A stretch of 64,000 nucleotides of DNA from Lachnospiraceae bacterium (GCA_910575775.1 CAJTEY010000005.1:1-64000), one strand, 5' to 3'; shown: positions 15,569 to 23,889, numbered from the stretch's first letter. Notes: a model not told the origin generated them from the letters alone. Numbers and translations are program-made.

Positions 15569-17146
15569 GTGGCGGAGGTGAATCTGTCCTCGGAACAGCT
15601 TAATAAACTGAAAGCAGCAATGGCGAGGGCAAAGGGACTGGATCCTGCGGCGGTTCAGCAGGCACCAGCCGGACGGCCGGCAGCGGCGGCGGTGGAAACC
15701 AAGGCTGAACCCAAAATGGCGGCGGAAACGGCAGTGGCGGTTGAGACGAGAATACCTCCAACGGAGTCGAAGCTGGCAGAAGGCACTTATCTGCGGATCG
15801 ACGAGGACGAGATGGCGGCGTGGCTTTACCTCTCACCGCCGGCAGAGGGACAGACATATACGAAGCGTGATCTGGAGAATTATCTGGAGTTAAACGGTGT
15901 GATCAAAGGGTATCACAGCTCCAATCTGTCGGCCATGGTGAAAAAAAAGGTGTATGACAGAGAAATTCTGGTAGCGAAAGGAGCGGAGAAGAAACCCGGA
16001 ACGGATGGGTATTTCGAGTATCTTTTCGCGCCGGAAGAACATGTCGGCCCGAAGGTAAAGGAGGACGGCTCGGTGGATTATTCCAGTATGAGCGCCCTCC
16101 AGAACGTGCATAAAGGCGATAAGGTAGCGATCTATCACTATGCGGAGCAGGGGGTGGACGGCTATACGGTTGTCGGCGGGGAGATGAAGGCTGATCCGGT
16201 GAGGGATCTGCCGCCTATGAGAGGAAAGGGCATCACCAGGGAAAACGGTGTTTACTATGCGCAGAGCGACGGTAAGATCGAGGTTAAGGACGGCAAGATA
16301 GACATTCAGAACGTGCATGAAATCATGGGCGATGTGGATGCGATTATCGGTAAAATTGAATTTTTCGGTGACATTATTATCAATGGCAATGTGGAGGGCG
16401 GCATCATCATCCGTGCCGGGCGAAACATTGAGGTTCACGGTACTACGGGTGCAGCATCTTTGTTTGCCGGCGGTGATGTGATGCTTACGCGCGGCATTCA
16501 GGGCGGTGGCAAGATTTCTGCAAGAGGAAATGTTTTTGCGGAGTTTATCGAAAACACGACAGTGGATGCGGGCGGACTGGTACAGGCAAATGTCATTCTG
16601 AATGCGAAAGTAGCTGCAAAGGATAAGGTGATTACCATAGGCAAGAGAGGGGCGATCATCGGCGGTTACGTCCATGCACTTAAGGGCATAGAGGCGATGA
16701 CTGCGGGAAATGATGTGGAGCTGAAGACCATTCTGCACTCTGGCTATGCACCGGAGTCCTTTGACAGACTTTTGGAGGCAAGGCGGAAGGAAGCGGAGAT
16801 CAAGGAGAAGCTTTCCAAGCTGGTGGACACCATGACGGAGGCGTTGCGCGAGAAACGAATGAGAGGCGCGAACACTTCGGGGAGTACAGAGGCGAGTCTT
16901 CTGGAGTGGAACCACTTGAAGGATGAATACTTTGTGGAGCTCGATAAGATAGCCCACGAGAGAGAAGAACTGGAGACTACCATGGAGGTGGGCAGGGATT
17001 CTTACATTAAGATAGATGGCAATATATACCGCAATGTGGTGGTGGGCATCAATGCCGAGCAGATGACGCTTGACCGGAACACCTGCTATATGAAGTATGC
17101 TGCCGAGAAGGGTGTGATCGAGGGAACGGTGATCATACACAACTGA
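15569..17146 (+). CDS. FapA/DUF342-family polymer-forming-like protein
   Basis: A 525-residue cytoplasmic protein of the FapA (flagellar assembly protein A, DUF342) family. After an Ala-rich N-terminal linker (about 12-70), residues 75-200 form the N-terminal domain. Residues 210-395 form the repeating beta-helix region (GNVEGGIIIRAGRNIEVHGT, then AKVAAKDKVITIGKRGAIIGG). The C-terminal part is a charged coiled coil followed by a small beta domain (YIKIDGNIYRNVVVGI). I use GTG 15569, 8 bases after AGGAGG; the in-frame GTG at 15560 overlaps that site. FapA homologues affect flagellar or polar functions in some bacteria, but no flagellar genes lie here and the role is unknown. Confidence 0.82.
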   Translation: MAEVNLSSEQLNKLKAAMARAKGLDPAAVQQAPAGRPAAAAVETKAEPKMAAETAVAVETRIPPTESKLAEGTYLRIDEDEMAAWLYLSPPAEGQTYTKRDLENYLELNGVIKGYHSSNLSAMVKKKVYDREILVAKGAEKKPGTDGYFEYLFAPEEHVGPKVKEDGSVDYSSMSALQNVHKGDKVAIYHYAEQGVDGYTVVGGEMKADPVRDLPPMRGKGITRENGVYYAQSDGKIEVKDGKIDIQNVHEIMGDVDAIIGKIEFFGDIIINGNVEGGIIIRAGRNIEVHGTTGAASLFAGGDVMLTRGIQGGGKISARGNVFAEFIENTTVDAGGLVQANVILNAKVAAKDKVITIGKRGAIIGGYVHALKGIEAMTAGNDVELKTILHSGYAPESFDRLLEARRKEAEIKEKLSKLVDTMTEALREKRMRGANTSGSTEASLLEWNHLKDEYFVELDKIAHEREELETTMEVGRDSYIKIDGNIYRNVVVGINAEQMTLDRNTCYMKYAAEKGVIEGTVIIHN

Positions 17147-17174
17147 TTCTGACAGGCAGAACGTGGAGACCAAA

Positions 17175-18482
17175 ATGGAACAATCCTTTGATACTTACGG
17201 GGCGGCGGTGGATTATATCAACGCCACCCCTAAATTTACGACAAAAAACAGCAGGGAGGATACCGCGCGTTTCTGGGAACGTCTCGGATATCCGGCGAAG
17301 AAAAGCAAGATCTTACACATAGCAGGCACAAACGGAAAGGGCTCCGTTTGTGCTTATTTGTCTTCTGTCCTGGGAAAGGCGGGCATCTCCTGCGGTATGT
17401 TTACCTCGCCTCATCTTGTGAGCATGAGGGAGCGGTTTGTGATCAACGGGACGATAGTGTCCGAGGCAGATTTTTTGTACGCCTTTGGTATGGTGATGGA
17501 GGGTGTGAAAGGGTTGCCGGCCGCCAGCCATCCCACCTTTTTTGAACTGTTGTTTTTTATGGCAATGGTGCTTTTTGAGAAATATGGCGTGGAGTATGCG
17601 GTTTTGGAGACGGGTCTTGGAGGCCGGCTTGACGCCACGAACGTGGTGGAGGAAAAGAAGCTGTGCATCATAACGTCCATCGGTTACGACCACATGGAGT
17701 ATCTGGGAGAGACGCTGTCTGAGATTGCCGGGGAGAAAGCGGGAATCATGCGTCCAGGCGTGTTTGTGGTATACCCGGACAGACTGGAGGAAGTGACCAG
17801 CGTCATGGAGGCGTGTGCGGAGAAAATCGGGGCAAAAACCTTTCCGATAGGGAAAGATGCGATAAAAGAAATGAAGATTAGGCATAAAACGATTGATTTT
17901 TCTCTTCATTTACACTATTATGATTATATTGGTTTTACTGTGTCTACTTCTGCACTTTATCAGGTGGAAAACGCGGCTCTTGCCGCAAGTGCCCTGGCGC
18001 TTCTGGATGACAGGCGGATCACGGTTTCCGCGCTGCAGGACGGGATCAGGGAGATGGTCTGGGAAGGCAGAATGGAGGAAATCCTGCCGTCGGTATATCT
18101 GGACGGCGCCCATAATGCGGACGGGATCAGAGCCTTTCTGGAGACGGTAAAACAGCATGCCTGTGCCGGAAAAAGAAGGCTTCTCTATTCCACGGTGCGG
18201 GACAAGCAATACACACAGGCGGCAGCGCTGCTTGCACAGGCAGATCTTTTTGACGAGATATGTCTTGTGCCTTTACAGGGAGAGCGGGCGCTTCCACTTG
18301 CACAGCTTACGGATTGTTTCGGACAATATACCGGATTTGACATAAAAGCTTACGAAACACTTGATATAGCGCTTTCGGAGCTGTTTGCACACAAAAATGA
18401 CGGGGATGAGGTGTATATTGTCGGTTCATTATATTTGGCGGGCGAGGTAAAAGCCCTTTTGAGGAGATTCGATAATGATTAA
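17175..18482 (+). CDS. folC: Folylpolyglutamate/dihydrofolate synthase
   Basis: A 435-residue Mur-ligase-type enzyme that adds glutamate to folates (and may also make dihydrofolate from dihydropteroate). The P-loop is GTNGKGS at residues 51-57, followed by the omega-loop region with TSPHLVSMRERF. Further family motifs are ETGLGGRLDATNV and the C-terminal YLDGAHNADGIRAFL. ATG 17175 is preceded by GTGGAG at suitable spacing; an in-frame GTG at 17163 would add four residues. Its last 8 bases overlap the next small gene, so the two are probably co-translated. Confidence 0.95.
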   Translation: MEQSFDTYGAAVDYINATPKFTTKNSREDTARFWERLGYPAKKSKILHIAGTNGKGSVCAYLSSVLGKAGISCGMFTSPHLVSMRERFVINGTIVSEADFLYAFGMVMEGVKGLPAASHPTFFELLFFMAMVLFEKYGVEYAVLETGLGGRLDATNVVEEKKLCIITSIGYDHMEYLGETLSEIAGEKAGIMRPGVFVVYPDRLEEVTSVMEACAEKIGAKTFPIGKDAIKEMKIRHKTIDFSLHLHYYDYIGFTVSTSALYQVENAALAASALALLDDRRITVSALQDGIREMVWEGRMEEILPSVYLDGAHNADGIRAFLETVKQHACAGKRRLLYSTVRDKQYTQAAALLAQADLFDEICLVPLQGERALPLAQLTDCFGQYTGFDIKAYETLDIALSELFAHKNDGDEVYIVGSLYLAGEVKALLRRFDND

Positions 18483-18621
18483 TTTTGAAGAGGAACTGAA
18501 AAAGTTCCACCCCAGTCTGGAAGTGGAGGACGCAGAGGAAGCGATCTACAATCAGGATCTGACGGATATGGCGGATCTGATGGTGAAGATCGTGAAGGAA
18601 TCGAAGAAAGCAGGAGAATAG
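18475..18621 (+). CDS. Small acidic protein of 48 residues
   Basis: An open frame of 48 codons beginning at ATG 18475, overlapping the end of folC by 8 bases, with GAGGAG 8 bases before its start. The product is acidic and likely helical (MINFEEELKK at the start, VKIVKESKKAGE at the end). It lies directly before the zinc-ribbon/TPR gene (13 bases apart), so all three are likely one transcript. I do not recognise the family. The good ribosome site and tight packing argue that it is real. Confidence 0.65.
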   Translation: MINFEEELKKFHPSLEVEDAEEAIYNQDLTDMADLMVKIVKESKKAGE

Positions 18622-18634
18622 GGGATTGGCATAG

Positions 18635-20056
18635 ATGAACTGTTATCAGTGTGGCTGTACGCTGTCTGAACATGATTTTTGCACGAACTGTGGTGCCGAT
18701 GTAGCCCTTTACAAGAGGATCATATATATATCCAACCGTTTCTACAACGACGGACTGGAGCGGGCCGGCGTCAGGGATCTGACGGGTGCGATTACAAGTT
18801 TGCGGCAGAGCCTTAAATTTAACAAGAATAATGTGGAGGCCAGAAACCTTCTCGGGTTGGTTTATTTTGAGACCGGCGAGGTGGTGGCGGCCTTAAGCGA
18901 GTGGGTTATCAGTAAGAATATGCGTCCGAAGAAAAACATTGCGGACGATTATATCAATATGATCCAGACGAACCAGAACCGTCTGGACACCATCAATCAG
19001 ACGATCAAAAAGTACAATCAGGCGCTCACTTACTGTAACCAGGAAAGCCTTGACCTGGCGGTGATCCAGTTAAAGAAGGTGCTGTCCTTAAATCCGAAAT
19101 TTATCCGGGCACACCAGCTTCTGGCGCTTTTGTACATCAACAGCGAGGAGTGGGAACGGGCGAAGAAAGAGCTGGGCAAATGTCTGGAGATTGACACAAA
19201 CAATACAGCTACGCTCCGCTATCTGAAGGAAGTGGATGAGATGCTGCTTCCCGAGGAGGGCGTGAAAAATTCTTCTAAGAAAAAGAAGTCGGAGGAGATT
19301 GTCAAGTACCAGAGCGGCAACGAGACGATTATCCAGCCGGTGAATATGAAGGAGGGCAGGGGCGTTACTTCCCTGCTGAATCTGGGAATCGGTCTGGCCA
19401 TCGGTATCGCTATCGCTTTTTTCCTGATTCTGCCGGCCAGAATACAGACAGCCAGGGCAGGCATAGACGAGGATCTGCGCAAGGTCAGCGAGCAGTCCGA
19501 CGCAAAGACGGCTACCATAGATGAACTGCAGCAGCAGCTCGGGGAGCTGCAGGCGCAGAATGAGACATTGCAGCAGGATCTGGCAGCGTATATGGGGAAG
19601 GACGGCACGCTTAAATCTGTGGAAAGCCTGATGAAAGCGGCCGGCGCATATCTGACGAATCCAGATGATGTCATTGCGGTTGCAGATTATCTGACGGAGA
19701 TCGAGGCAGAGCGGGCGCAGGAGGAAGAGCATGAGAGCTCGGAGGCCTTTGACACCCTTTACAATACGCTGCTGGCACTGATCGGGCCGAAGATTGCAGA
19801 GTCCTACGACGAGGACGGACATGCGGCGTTCTGGGCAGGGAACTATGCGGATGCCATTCCGAATCTGGCAAAGGCGTTCCAGTATGATGCCACCAACGGG
19901 CAGGCGCTCTTTGATCTGGGCAACTCATACTACCGTATGGGAGAGAAGCAAAAAGCGGCGGAAATCTACCGGCAGGTCATCGAGCTGTTCCCCAACACGG
20001 AGAAGGCTGACAAGTCAGCGGGATTTCTGGCGGAGATCGAGGGCGCGGAGGAGTAA
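18635..20056 (+). CDS. Zinc-ribbon and TPR membrane protein
   Basis: A 473-residue protein. Residues 1-20 form a zinc ribbon with two CxxC pairs (Cys3/Cys6 and Cys16/Cys19). Residues 30-205 are tetratricopeptide repeats on the cytoplasmic side (RNLLGLVYFETGEVVAALSE, AHQLLALLYINSEEWERAKK). One membrane helix lies at about 247-267. A Gln-rich coiled coil follows (about 280-320). The C-terminus has two more TPR units (AIPNLAKAFQYDATNGQALF, AEIYRQVIELFPNTEKADKS). A single-pass protein with TPRs on both faces suggests a scaffold linking cytoplasmic and envelope partners. Its function is not known. A terminator follows at 20108. Confidence 0.8.
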   Translation: MNCYQCGCTLSEHDFCTNCGADVALYKRIIYISNRFYNDGLERAGVRDLTGAITSLRQSLKFNKNNVEARNLLGLVYFETGEVVAALSEWVISKNMRPKKNIADDYINMIQTNQNRLDTINQTIKKYNQALTYCNQESLDLAVIQLKKVLSLNPKFIRAHQLLALLYINSEEWERAKKELGKCLEIDTNNTATLRYLKEVDEMLLPEEGVKNSSKKKKSEEIVKYQSGNETIIQPVNMKEGRGVTSLLNLGIGLAIGIAIAFFLILPARIQTARAGIDEDLRKVSEQSDAKTATIDELQQQLGELQAQNETLQQDLAAYMGKDGTLKSVESLMKAAGAYLTNPDDVIAVADYLTEIEAERAQEEEHESSEAFDTLYNTLLALIGPKIAESYDEDGHAAFWAGNYADAIPNLAKAFQYDATNGQALFDLGNSYYRMGEKQKAAEIYRQVIELFPNTEKADKSAGFLAEIEGAEE

Positions 20057-20107
20057 GGCGCAGCATCCGCAGAACACGGAAGAAAACATAAAAAAAGATA
20101 CGAAAGA

Positions 20108-20138
20108 GAACGTGATGGAAACATCATGTTCTTTTTTT
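20108..20138 (+). terminator. Terminator after the zinc-ribbon/TPR gene
   Basis: GAACGTGATG (20108-20117), GAAA loop, CATCATGTTC (20122-20131) and seven T's (20132-20138). The T run merges with the outer end of repeat copy 2. Confidence 0.85.
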
Positions 20139-20271
20139 GCGCGTATAAGCAGAGTCAGAAGACGTCAAAGCCGGGCAGCATGCTTGCATGCGTGACAGGC
20201 TATGACGGCTTATGACGAGCAACGCGAGTGAGAAATGCGGAGCATTTCGAGCCTGCTTATACGCGCAAAAA
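20134..20271. repeat. Structured intergenic repeat, copy 2
   Basis: A 138-bp element with a perfect 19-bp terminal inverted repeat: TTTTTGCGCGTATAAGCAG at 20134-20152, complement at 20253-20271. Arm 1 has AGCC/GGCT (20169-20172, 20198-20201) capped by GCATGC-TT-GCATGC (20178-20191). Arm 2 is GAAATGC-GGA-GCATTTC (20232-20248). Compared with copy 1 the arm-1 stem bases change on both sides so that pairing is kept. It lies between a terminator and spoIIAA and ends 41 bases before that start. Confidence 0.85.
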
Positions 20272-20311
20272 GCAGAGACAGATAGATTGCGAAAAGGAGG
20301 GTTTACATAAT

Positions 20312-20623
20312 ATGGATGAAGACTATAAAGTAATTGACAATTATCTAATGATAAGGATGCCGGCAGAGGTCGATCATCATCAATCGGTTGACATAAGTAA
20401 AAGAGCGGACAGGTATATTGTCTCGAAGCAGGTGGGGAATGTGGTTTTTGATTTCGAGAGGACAACCTTTATGGACAGCTCGGGCGTGGGGGTTATTCTG
20501 GGACGTTACCGAAAGATTTCCTGCTTTGGGGGGAAGGTTTATGCGGTGAATGCGGGCAGCAGAATCAGGCGTCTGCTTCTTCTGTCCGGGCTTGAAAATA
20601 TTGTGGAACTGGTTGAAAAGTAA
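20312..20623 (+). CDS. spoIIAA: Anti-sigma-F factor antagonist SpoIIAA
   Basis: A 103-residue STAS-domain protein. The motif FMDSSGVGVILGRY (about 53-66) holds the serine that SpoIIAB phosphorylates, here Ser57 in DSSG. In its unphosphorylated form SpoIIAA binds SpoIIAB and frees sigma-F in the forespore. ATG 20312 lies 12 bases after AAAAGGAGG. A longer in-frame reading from 20228 would run into the repeat element and is rejected. It is the first gene of the classic spoIIA operon, followed by the kinase and sigma factor. Confidence 0.95.
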   Translation: MDEDYKVIDNYLMIRMPAEVDHHQSVDISKRADRYIVSKQVGNVVFDFERTTFMDSSGVGVILGRYRKISCFGGKVYAVNAGSRIRRLLLLSGLENIVELVEK

Positions 20624-20705
20624 ACTGTGCAGCCGCAGGCTTTGTGTCTGCGCGCTGTCTGCCATAGACTCGAAATAAGAGGAGTGCCAAGAAAAGGAGG
20701 AAGAT

Positions 20706-21194
20706 ATGATAGAGGTTACGGAAAAGAAAGATTACAGGCTGGTGACCAATGAAATGCGCCTGGAATTTGCGGCGGTATCGGACAATGAAGCTTTTGCGAG
20801 GATGGCGGTGTCAGCATTTATCGCCCCCTTAAATCCAACGCTTGAGGAGCTTTCCGATGTGAAGACGGCGGTGTCGGAGGCGGTGACCAACGCGATCATA
20901 CACGGCTACGGAAACAGAGGGCGTGTGACGGACAGGGTGCAGATGAACTGTGAGCTGCGGGGCAGTATTCTGGAGGTGGAAGTTGTTGACCGGGGCGTGG
21001 GCATGGAGGACGTGAACCGCGCGATGGAACCGCTCTTTACGACCCGGCCGGAGTGGGAGCGCTCCGGCATGGGATTTGCCTTTATGGAAGCTTTTATGGA
21101 TGAGCTGGAAGTCTTTTCTGAGCCGGAGCTTGGAACTACCGTGCGCATGTATAAAAAGATCGGACTTGGCGGCTGGATCGTCAGTGAGGAGTAG
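20706..21194 (+). CDS. spoIIAB: Anti-sigma-F factor and kinase SpoIIAB
   Basis: A 162-residue GHKL-type serine kinase, slightly longer than the usual 140-150 residues. The N box is TAVSEAVTNAIIHGY (about 57-71), the G1 box VDRGVGMED (about 97-105), and the G2 box ERSGMGFAFMEAF (about 119-131). It binds and holds sigma-F, and phosphorylates SpoIIAA. AAAAGGAGG lies 5 bases before its ATG. It ends 3 bases before sigF, consistent with coupled, stoichiometric expression of the sigma factor and its inhibitor. Confidence 0.95.
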   Translation: MIEVTEKKDYRLVTNEMRLEFAAVSDNEAFARMAVSAFIAPLNPTLEELSDVKTAVSEAVTNAIIHGYGNRGRVTDRVQMNCELRGSILEVEVVDRGVGMEDVNRAMEPLFTTRPEWERSGMGFAFMEAFMDELEVFSEPELGTTVRMYKKIGLGGWIVSEE

Positions 21195-21197
21195 CCT

Positions 21198-21953
21198 ATG
21201 GAGGAAACTGCCGTATTAATCGAACGATCACAGGCAGGAGATAAGGCGGCGAGAGAAGTACTGATAGAAGAAAACCTGGGGCTTGTGCGGCACATAGTCA
21301 AGCGTTTCACGGGCAGGGGGTATGATGTGGAAGATCTGTTCCAGATCGGATGCATCGGTCTGATTAAAGCGATCGACAAGTTTGACCTGAACTTCGGGGT
21401 GCGTTTTTCCACCTACGCGGTGCCCATGATACAGGGCGAGATCAAACGGTTTCTGAGGGATGACGGCATGGTGAAGGTGAGCCGTACTTTGAAAGAAAAC
21501 GGCTGGAAGATCAAGCAGGCGGCGGAGCGGCTGTCCCAGCTTTACGGCCGGGATGCGACCTTGCAGGAACTGTCTGCGGAGACAGAGCTGGAAATAGAGG
21601 ATATTGTGATGGCCCTGGATGCCAACGTGGAGGTGGAGTCCATTTACAAGTCCGTCTACCAGTCCGACGGCAATGAAATTTATCTGGTGGATCAGGTAGT
21701 GGGAGAAGGCGCGGGATGCACCGCAGGACTGAACCGGGCAAGCGAGGACGTGGAGAAAGAAAAAATTTTGAATCATATGTTGCTGGAACAGCTCATGGGA
21801 ATGCTCTCGGATACGGAAAGGCAGCTCATCCAGATGCGGTATTTTCAGGACAAGACGCAGGTGGAGGTGGCCAGGAGCCTTGGGATCAGCCAGGTGCAGG
21901 TCAGCCGGATGGAGAAAAGGATTCTGCTGCGGCTCAGGAGAGAGGTGGGGTGA
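21198..21953 (+). CDS. sigF: RNA polymerase sigma-F factor
   Basis: A 251-residue sigma-70-family sporulation factor (SpoIIAC). Region 2 contains DLFQIGCIGLIKAIDKFD and FSTYAVPMIQGEIKRFLRDD. Region 3 has LKENGWKIKQAAERLS. Region 4 ends with LSDTERQLIQMRYFQDKTQ and the helix-turn-helix SLGISQVQVSRMEKRIL. It is the first forespore-specific sigma factor and is held off by SpoIIAB until septation. The start is ATG 21198, immediately after spoIIAB. No terminator is obvious after the gene; the decayed AT-rich patch begins there. Confidence 0.96.
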   Translation: MEETAVLIERSQAGDKAAREVLIEENLGLVRHIVKRFTGRGYDVEDLFQIGCIGLIKAIDKFDLNFGVRFSTYAVPMIQGEIKRFLRDDGMVKVSRTLKENGWKIKQAAERLSQLYGRDATLQELSAETELEIEDIVMALDANVEVESIYKSVYQSDGNEIYLVDQVVGEGAGCTAGLNRASEDVEKEKILNHMLLEQLMGMLSDTERQLIQMRYFQDKTQVEVARSLGISQVQVSRMEKRILLRLRREVG

Positions 21954-22052
21954 GAGAAGAAAAGGCGGATTGCGTCGCTGCTGGTTAGGTTAACACCGAA
22001 TACATTTAATAATTGGCAGTTACGTCTAAAAGCAGCTCAAGGTAATGGAACA

Positions 22053-22098
22053 GGCCTTACATGTCCCGGCAGAACAGCTATAATAAATTTGTAAGGCC
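22053..22098. promoter_or_regulatory. Inverted repeat spanning a promoter
   Basis: GGCCTTACA (22053-22061) and TGTAAGGCC (22090-22098) are perfect 9-bp arms that flank a promoter-like TTACAT (22057-22062), 16-bp spacer and TATAAT (22079-22084). This resembles a repressor-controlled promoter for the small frameshifted gene that follows. Confidence 0.45.
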
Positions 22099-22130
22099 GA
22101 TATGAGTCATATGATAGAAAGCAGGTGATA

Positions 22131-22309
22131 ATGTACCGTGTGAAAAAGAACTGAATGTGAATCTTTTAGATCAGTTAGATTTGTTAGAAAGACTGGAAAT
22201 GGCAGATAAAGATGGCGGTTATGAAAAAATAAAGCAGCAGCTCGCATTTGAGAAGAAATGTATTGAGCGGAAGCTTTATCAGAATCCGTCGCTTATAGAA
22301 ACGAATTAA
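22131..22309 (+). pseudogene. Small gene with a one-base frameshift
   Basis: An ATG at 22131, after AGCAGGTGAT, opens a frame that stops after seven codons. A +1-base correction in the five-A run at 22143-22147 would join it to a 53-codon frame ending at TAA 22307-22309, giving a helical charged protein of about 59 residues (it would start MYRVKKELNVNLLDQLDLL). Either a base was lost in a homopolymer (mutation or sequencing error) or the second frame starts at GTG 22157 without a ribosome site. I do not recognise the family. Confidence 0.45.
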
Positions 22310-22336
22310 AACAGAACCGCAACTGTTGAATCGTAT

Positions 22337-22379
22337 AAAAGTGTAAAGCCTGATGAATGGTTCAGGGCTTTACACTTTT
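22337..22379. terminator. Bidirectional terminator
   Basis: AAAAGTGTAAAGCCTGA (22337-22353) pairs with TCAGGGCTTTACACTTTT (22362-22379) with one bulged G. It has A's on one side and T's on the other, so it can serve both the + strand small gene and the convergent Xre-like gene. Confidence 0.8.
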
Positions 22380-22591
22380 TAGTTTGAGGTAAAAATGATA
22401 CCGACAGGGTTAGATTTAAAAAAGGCGTTGTAATCGACTTGAAATAAAGCTGCCAGAGCAACCAGTTCGGAAATCTCGATTCCTTGTAGCTGCAAATGCG
22501 TGGTAACCTGTTCCTGTGTTAAATGAGCCTGTTTGTGAAGTCTAAGGATATTATTGCCAAAGTGTATGTCTTGTTTCAGTTTTTGAGCCAT
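22379..22591 (-). pseudogene. Xre-type repressor with an internal deletion
   Basis: A 70-residue protein that starts like a small Xre helix-turn-helix regulator (MAQKLKQDI, then NILRLHKQAHLTQEQVTTHL) and ends like one (ELVALAALFQVDYNAFF). The stretch between them, which normally carries the recognition helix and the KIEAG-type turn (about 15 residues), is missing: IEIS joins directly to ELVAL. The deletion keeps the frame. It probably cannot bind DNA as the full protein would. The start is ATG 22591 after AAGGTGAT; an in-frame TTG at 22597 is less likely. Two perfect operators lie upstream. Confidence 0.6.
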
Positions 22592-22611
22592 AAACAATCA
22601 CCTTGATGGTT

Positions 22612-22629
22612 TGCAATAAATAAATTGCA
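22612..22629. promoter_or_regulatory. Operator 1 of the Xre-like gene
   Basis: TGCAAT-N6-ATTGCA, a perfect inverted repeat (22612-22617 and 22624-22629) 20 bases upstream of the minus-strand ATG. Confidence 0.55.
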
Positions 22630-22663
22630 TTTTATTGGTTTTAATAGTTTTGTGGAATATAAT

Positions 22664-22681
22664 TGCAATATTTACATTGCA
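22664..22681. promoter_or_regulatory. Operator 2 of the Xre-like gene
   Basis: A second TGCAAT-N6-ATTGCA (22664-22669 and 22676-22681), identical in arms and spacing to operator 1. It overlaps a minus-strand TTGCAA that lies 16 bases before TATTAA, a candidate promoter. The pairing indicates a dimeric regulator controlling its own gene. Confidence 0.55.
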
Positions 22682-22717
22682 ATAGGGGATTACGTGCGCC
22701 TCAGTATTGATCATTCG

Positions 22718-23042
22718 GCTATTGTAATAGGAAAAAGCGGGAATACGCTTACGACGGCGCTGAACTGACTGGTCCTTTCATCCGCACGATTGCCGATGGG
22801 GATTATCATATTGTTACGCAGTAAGAGGAACCCAGACCAGACAAAGAGATGCAGGTGAAGCTGAACGGGAAGGTGTTAAGCAGCGATAATTATGAAATTA
22901 CGGGATATACGAACAATATCAACAAGGAGAATGCGACAGTTACCATAAAAGGCAGGAATGACTGCGGGGGTGTGAAGACGGTCAGGTTTAAGATCAGGGG
23001 AAAAGGGGGGTGGTGGTGGAGATAGCACCAGAATGTCCGTAC
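22718..23042 (+). pseudogene. Decayed YDG-type surface protein
   Basis: Three short frames in order look like one broken cell-surface protein. About 22728-22824 encodes EYAYDGAELTGPFIRTIADG and stops at TAA. From 22849 a second frame encodes VKLNGKVLSSDNYEITGY and later NATVTIKGRNDCGGVKTVRF. Near a run of six G's (about 23005) the frame should shift to read KGGGGDST, the glycine linker usual after such domains; in the current frame it stops at 23025. Repeats with YDG and 'YEITGY...ATVTIKG' are common in Lachnospiraceae surface proteins. There is no intact start, signal peptide or anchor. Confidence 0.55.
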
Positions 23043-23194
23043 TTTAATATTTTGTTGTATGAATGAACAGAATCCCAGGCGGCGAATTGCGCATTGAAAA
23101 CAGCCTCGATATATGGTACAGTGGGTTGTGTAAGAGATATTTCCAAATATCAAACATAAGGCAAGTGCCGGCAGAGGAAGATGAGGATAAAACA

Positions 23195-23872
23195 ATGGAA
23201 CAGTACAAGCAGGAATTTATCGGCTTTATGATAGAGAGCCGGGTATTGCAGTTTGGAGATTTTACCTTAAAGAGCGGCAGGAAATCCCCGTTTTTTATGA
23301 ATGCAGGTGCCTATGTGACGGGAGCGCAGTTGAGAAAGCTGGGAGAATATTATGCGAAAGCGATTCATGACAAGTACGGATTGGATTTTGACGTGCTGTT
23401 CGGACCGGCTTACAAGGGCATTCCTCTGACAGTGGCCACGACCATGGCGATCAGTGAGCTTTACGGAAAGGAGATTCGCTACTGCTCCAACAGGAAAGAG
23501 GTGAAGGATCACGGCGACACCGGGATTCTGCTTGGCTCCAAACTGAAAGACGGCGACAGGGTGGTCATCATAGAGGATGTGACCACATCCGGGAAATCCA
23601 TTGAGGAGACATTCCCCATCATCAAGGCGCAGGCGGATGTTTCCATTCAAGGGCTGATGGTGTCCTTAAACCGAATGGAAAAGGGACTTTCCAGCGATAA
23701 GAGCGCGCTTGATGAGATCAAGGAGAAGTATGGATTTGAGACGGGCGCGATTGTCACCATGGAGGAAGTGGTGGCATGCCTTTACAATAAGCCTGTTGAC
23801 GGTGAAATTTATATTGACGATGACATAAAGGGGCGGATTGACGCTTACTATGAAACTTACGGGGTAAGATAG
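23195..23872 (+). CDS. pyrE: Orotate phosphoribosyltransferase
   Basis: A 225-residue enzyme of pyrimidine synthesis that joins orotate and PRPP to give orotidine monophosphate. The PRPP-binding motif reads VVIIEDVTTSGKSIEE (about 128-143). The N-terminal FTLKSGRKSPFFMN motif contacts orotate. The ATG at 23195 is 7 bases after GAGGA; an upstream in-frame ATG at 23063 would prepend 44 unrelated residues from the decayed region. It stands alone, without other pyr genes. Confidence 0.96.
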   Translation: MEQYKQEFIGFMIESRVLQFGDFTLKSGRKSPFFMNAGAYVTGAQLRKLGEYYAKAIHDKYGLDFDVLFGPAYKGIPLTVATTMAISELYGKEIRYCSNRKEVKDHGDTGILLGSKLKDGDRVVIIEDVTTSGKSIEETFPIIKAQADVSIQGLMVSLNRMEKGLSSDKSALDEIKEKYGFETGAIVTMEEVVACLYNKPVDGEIYIDDDIKGRIDAYYETYGVR

Positions 23873-23889
23873 TGATGTAAACCATTATG

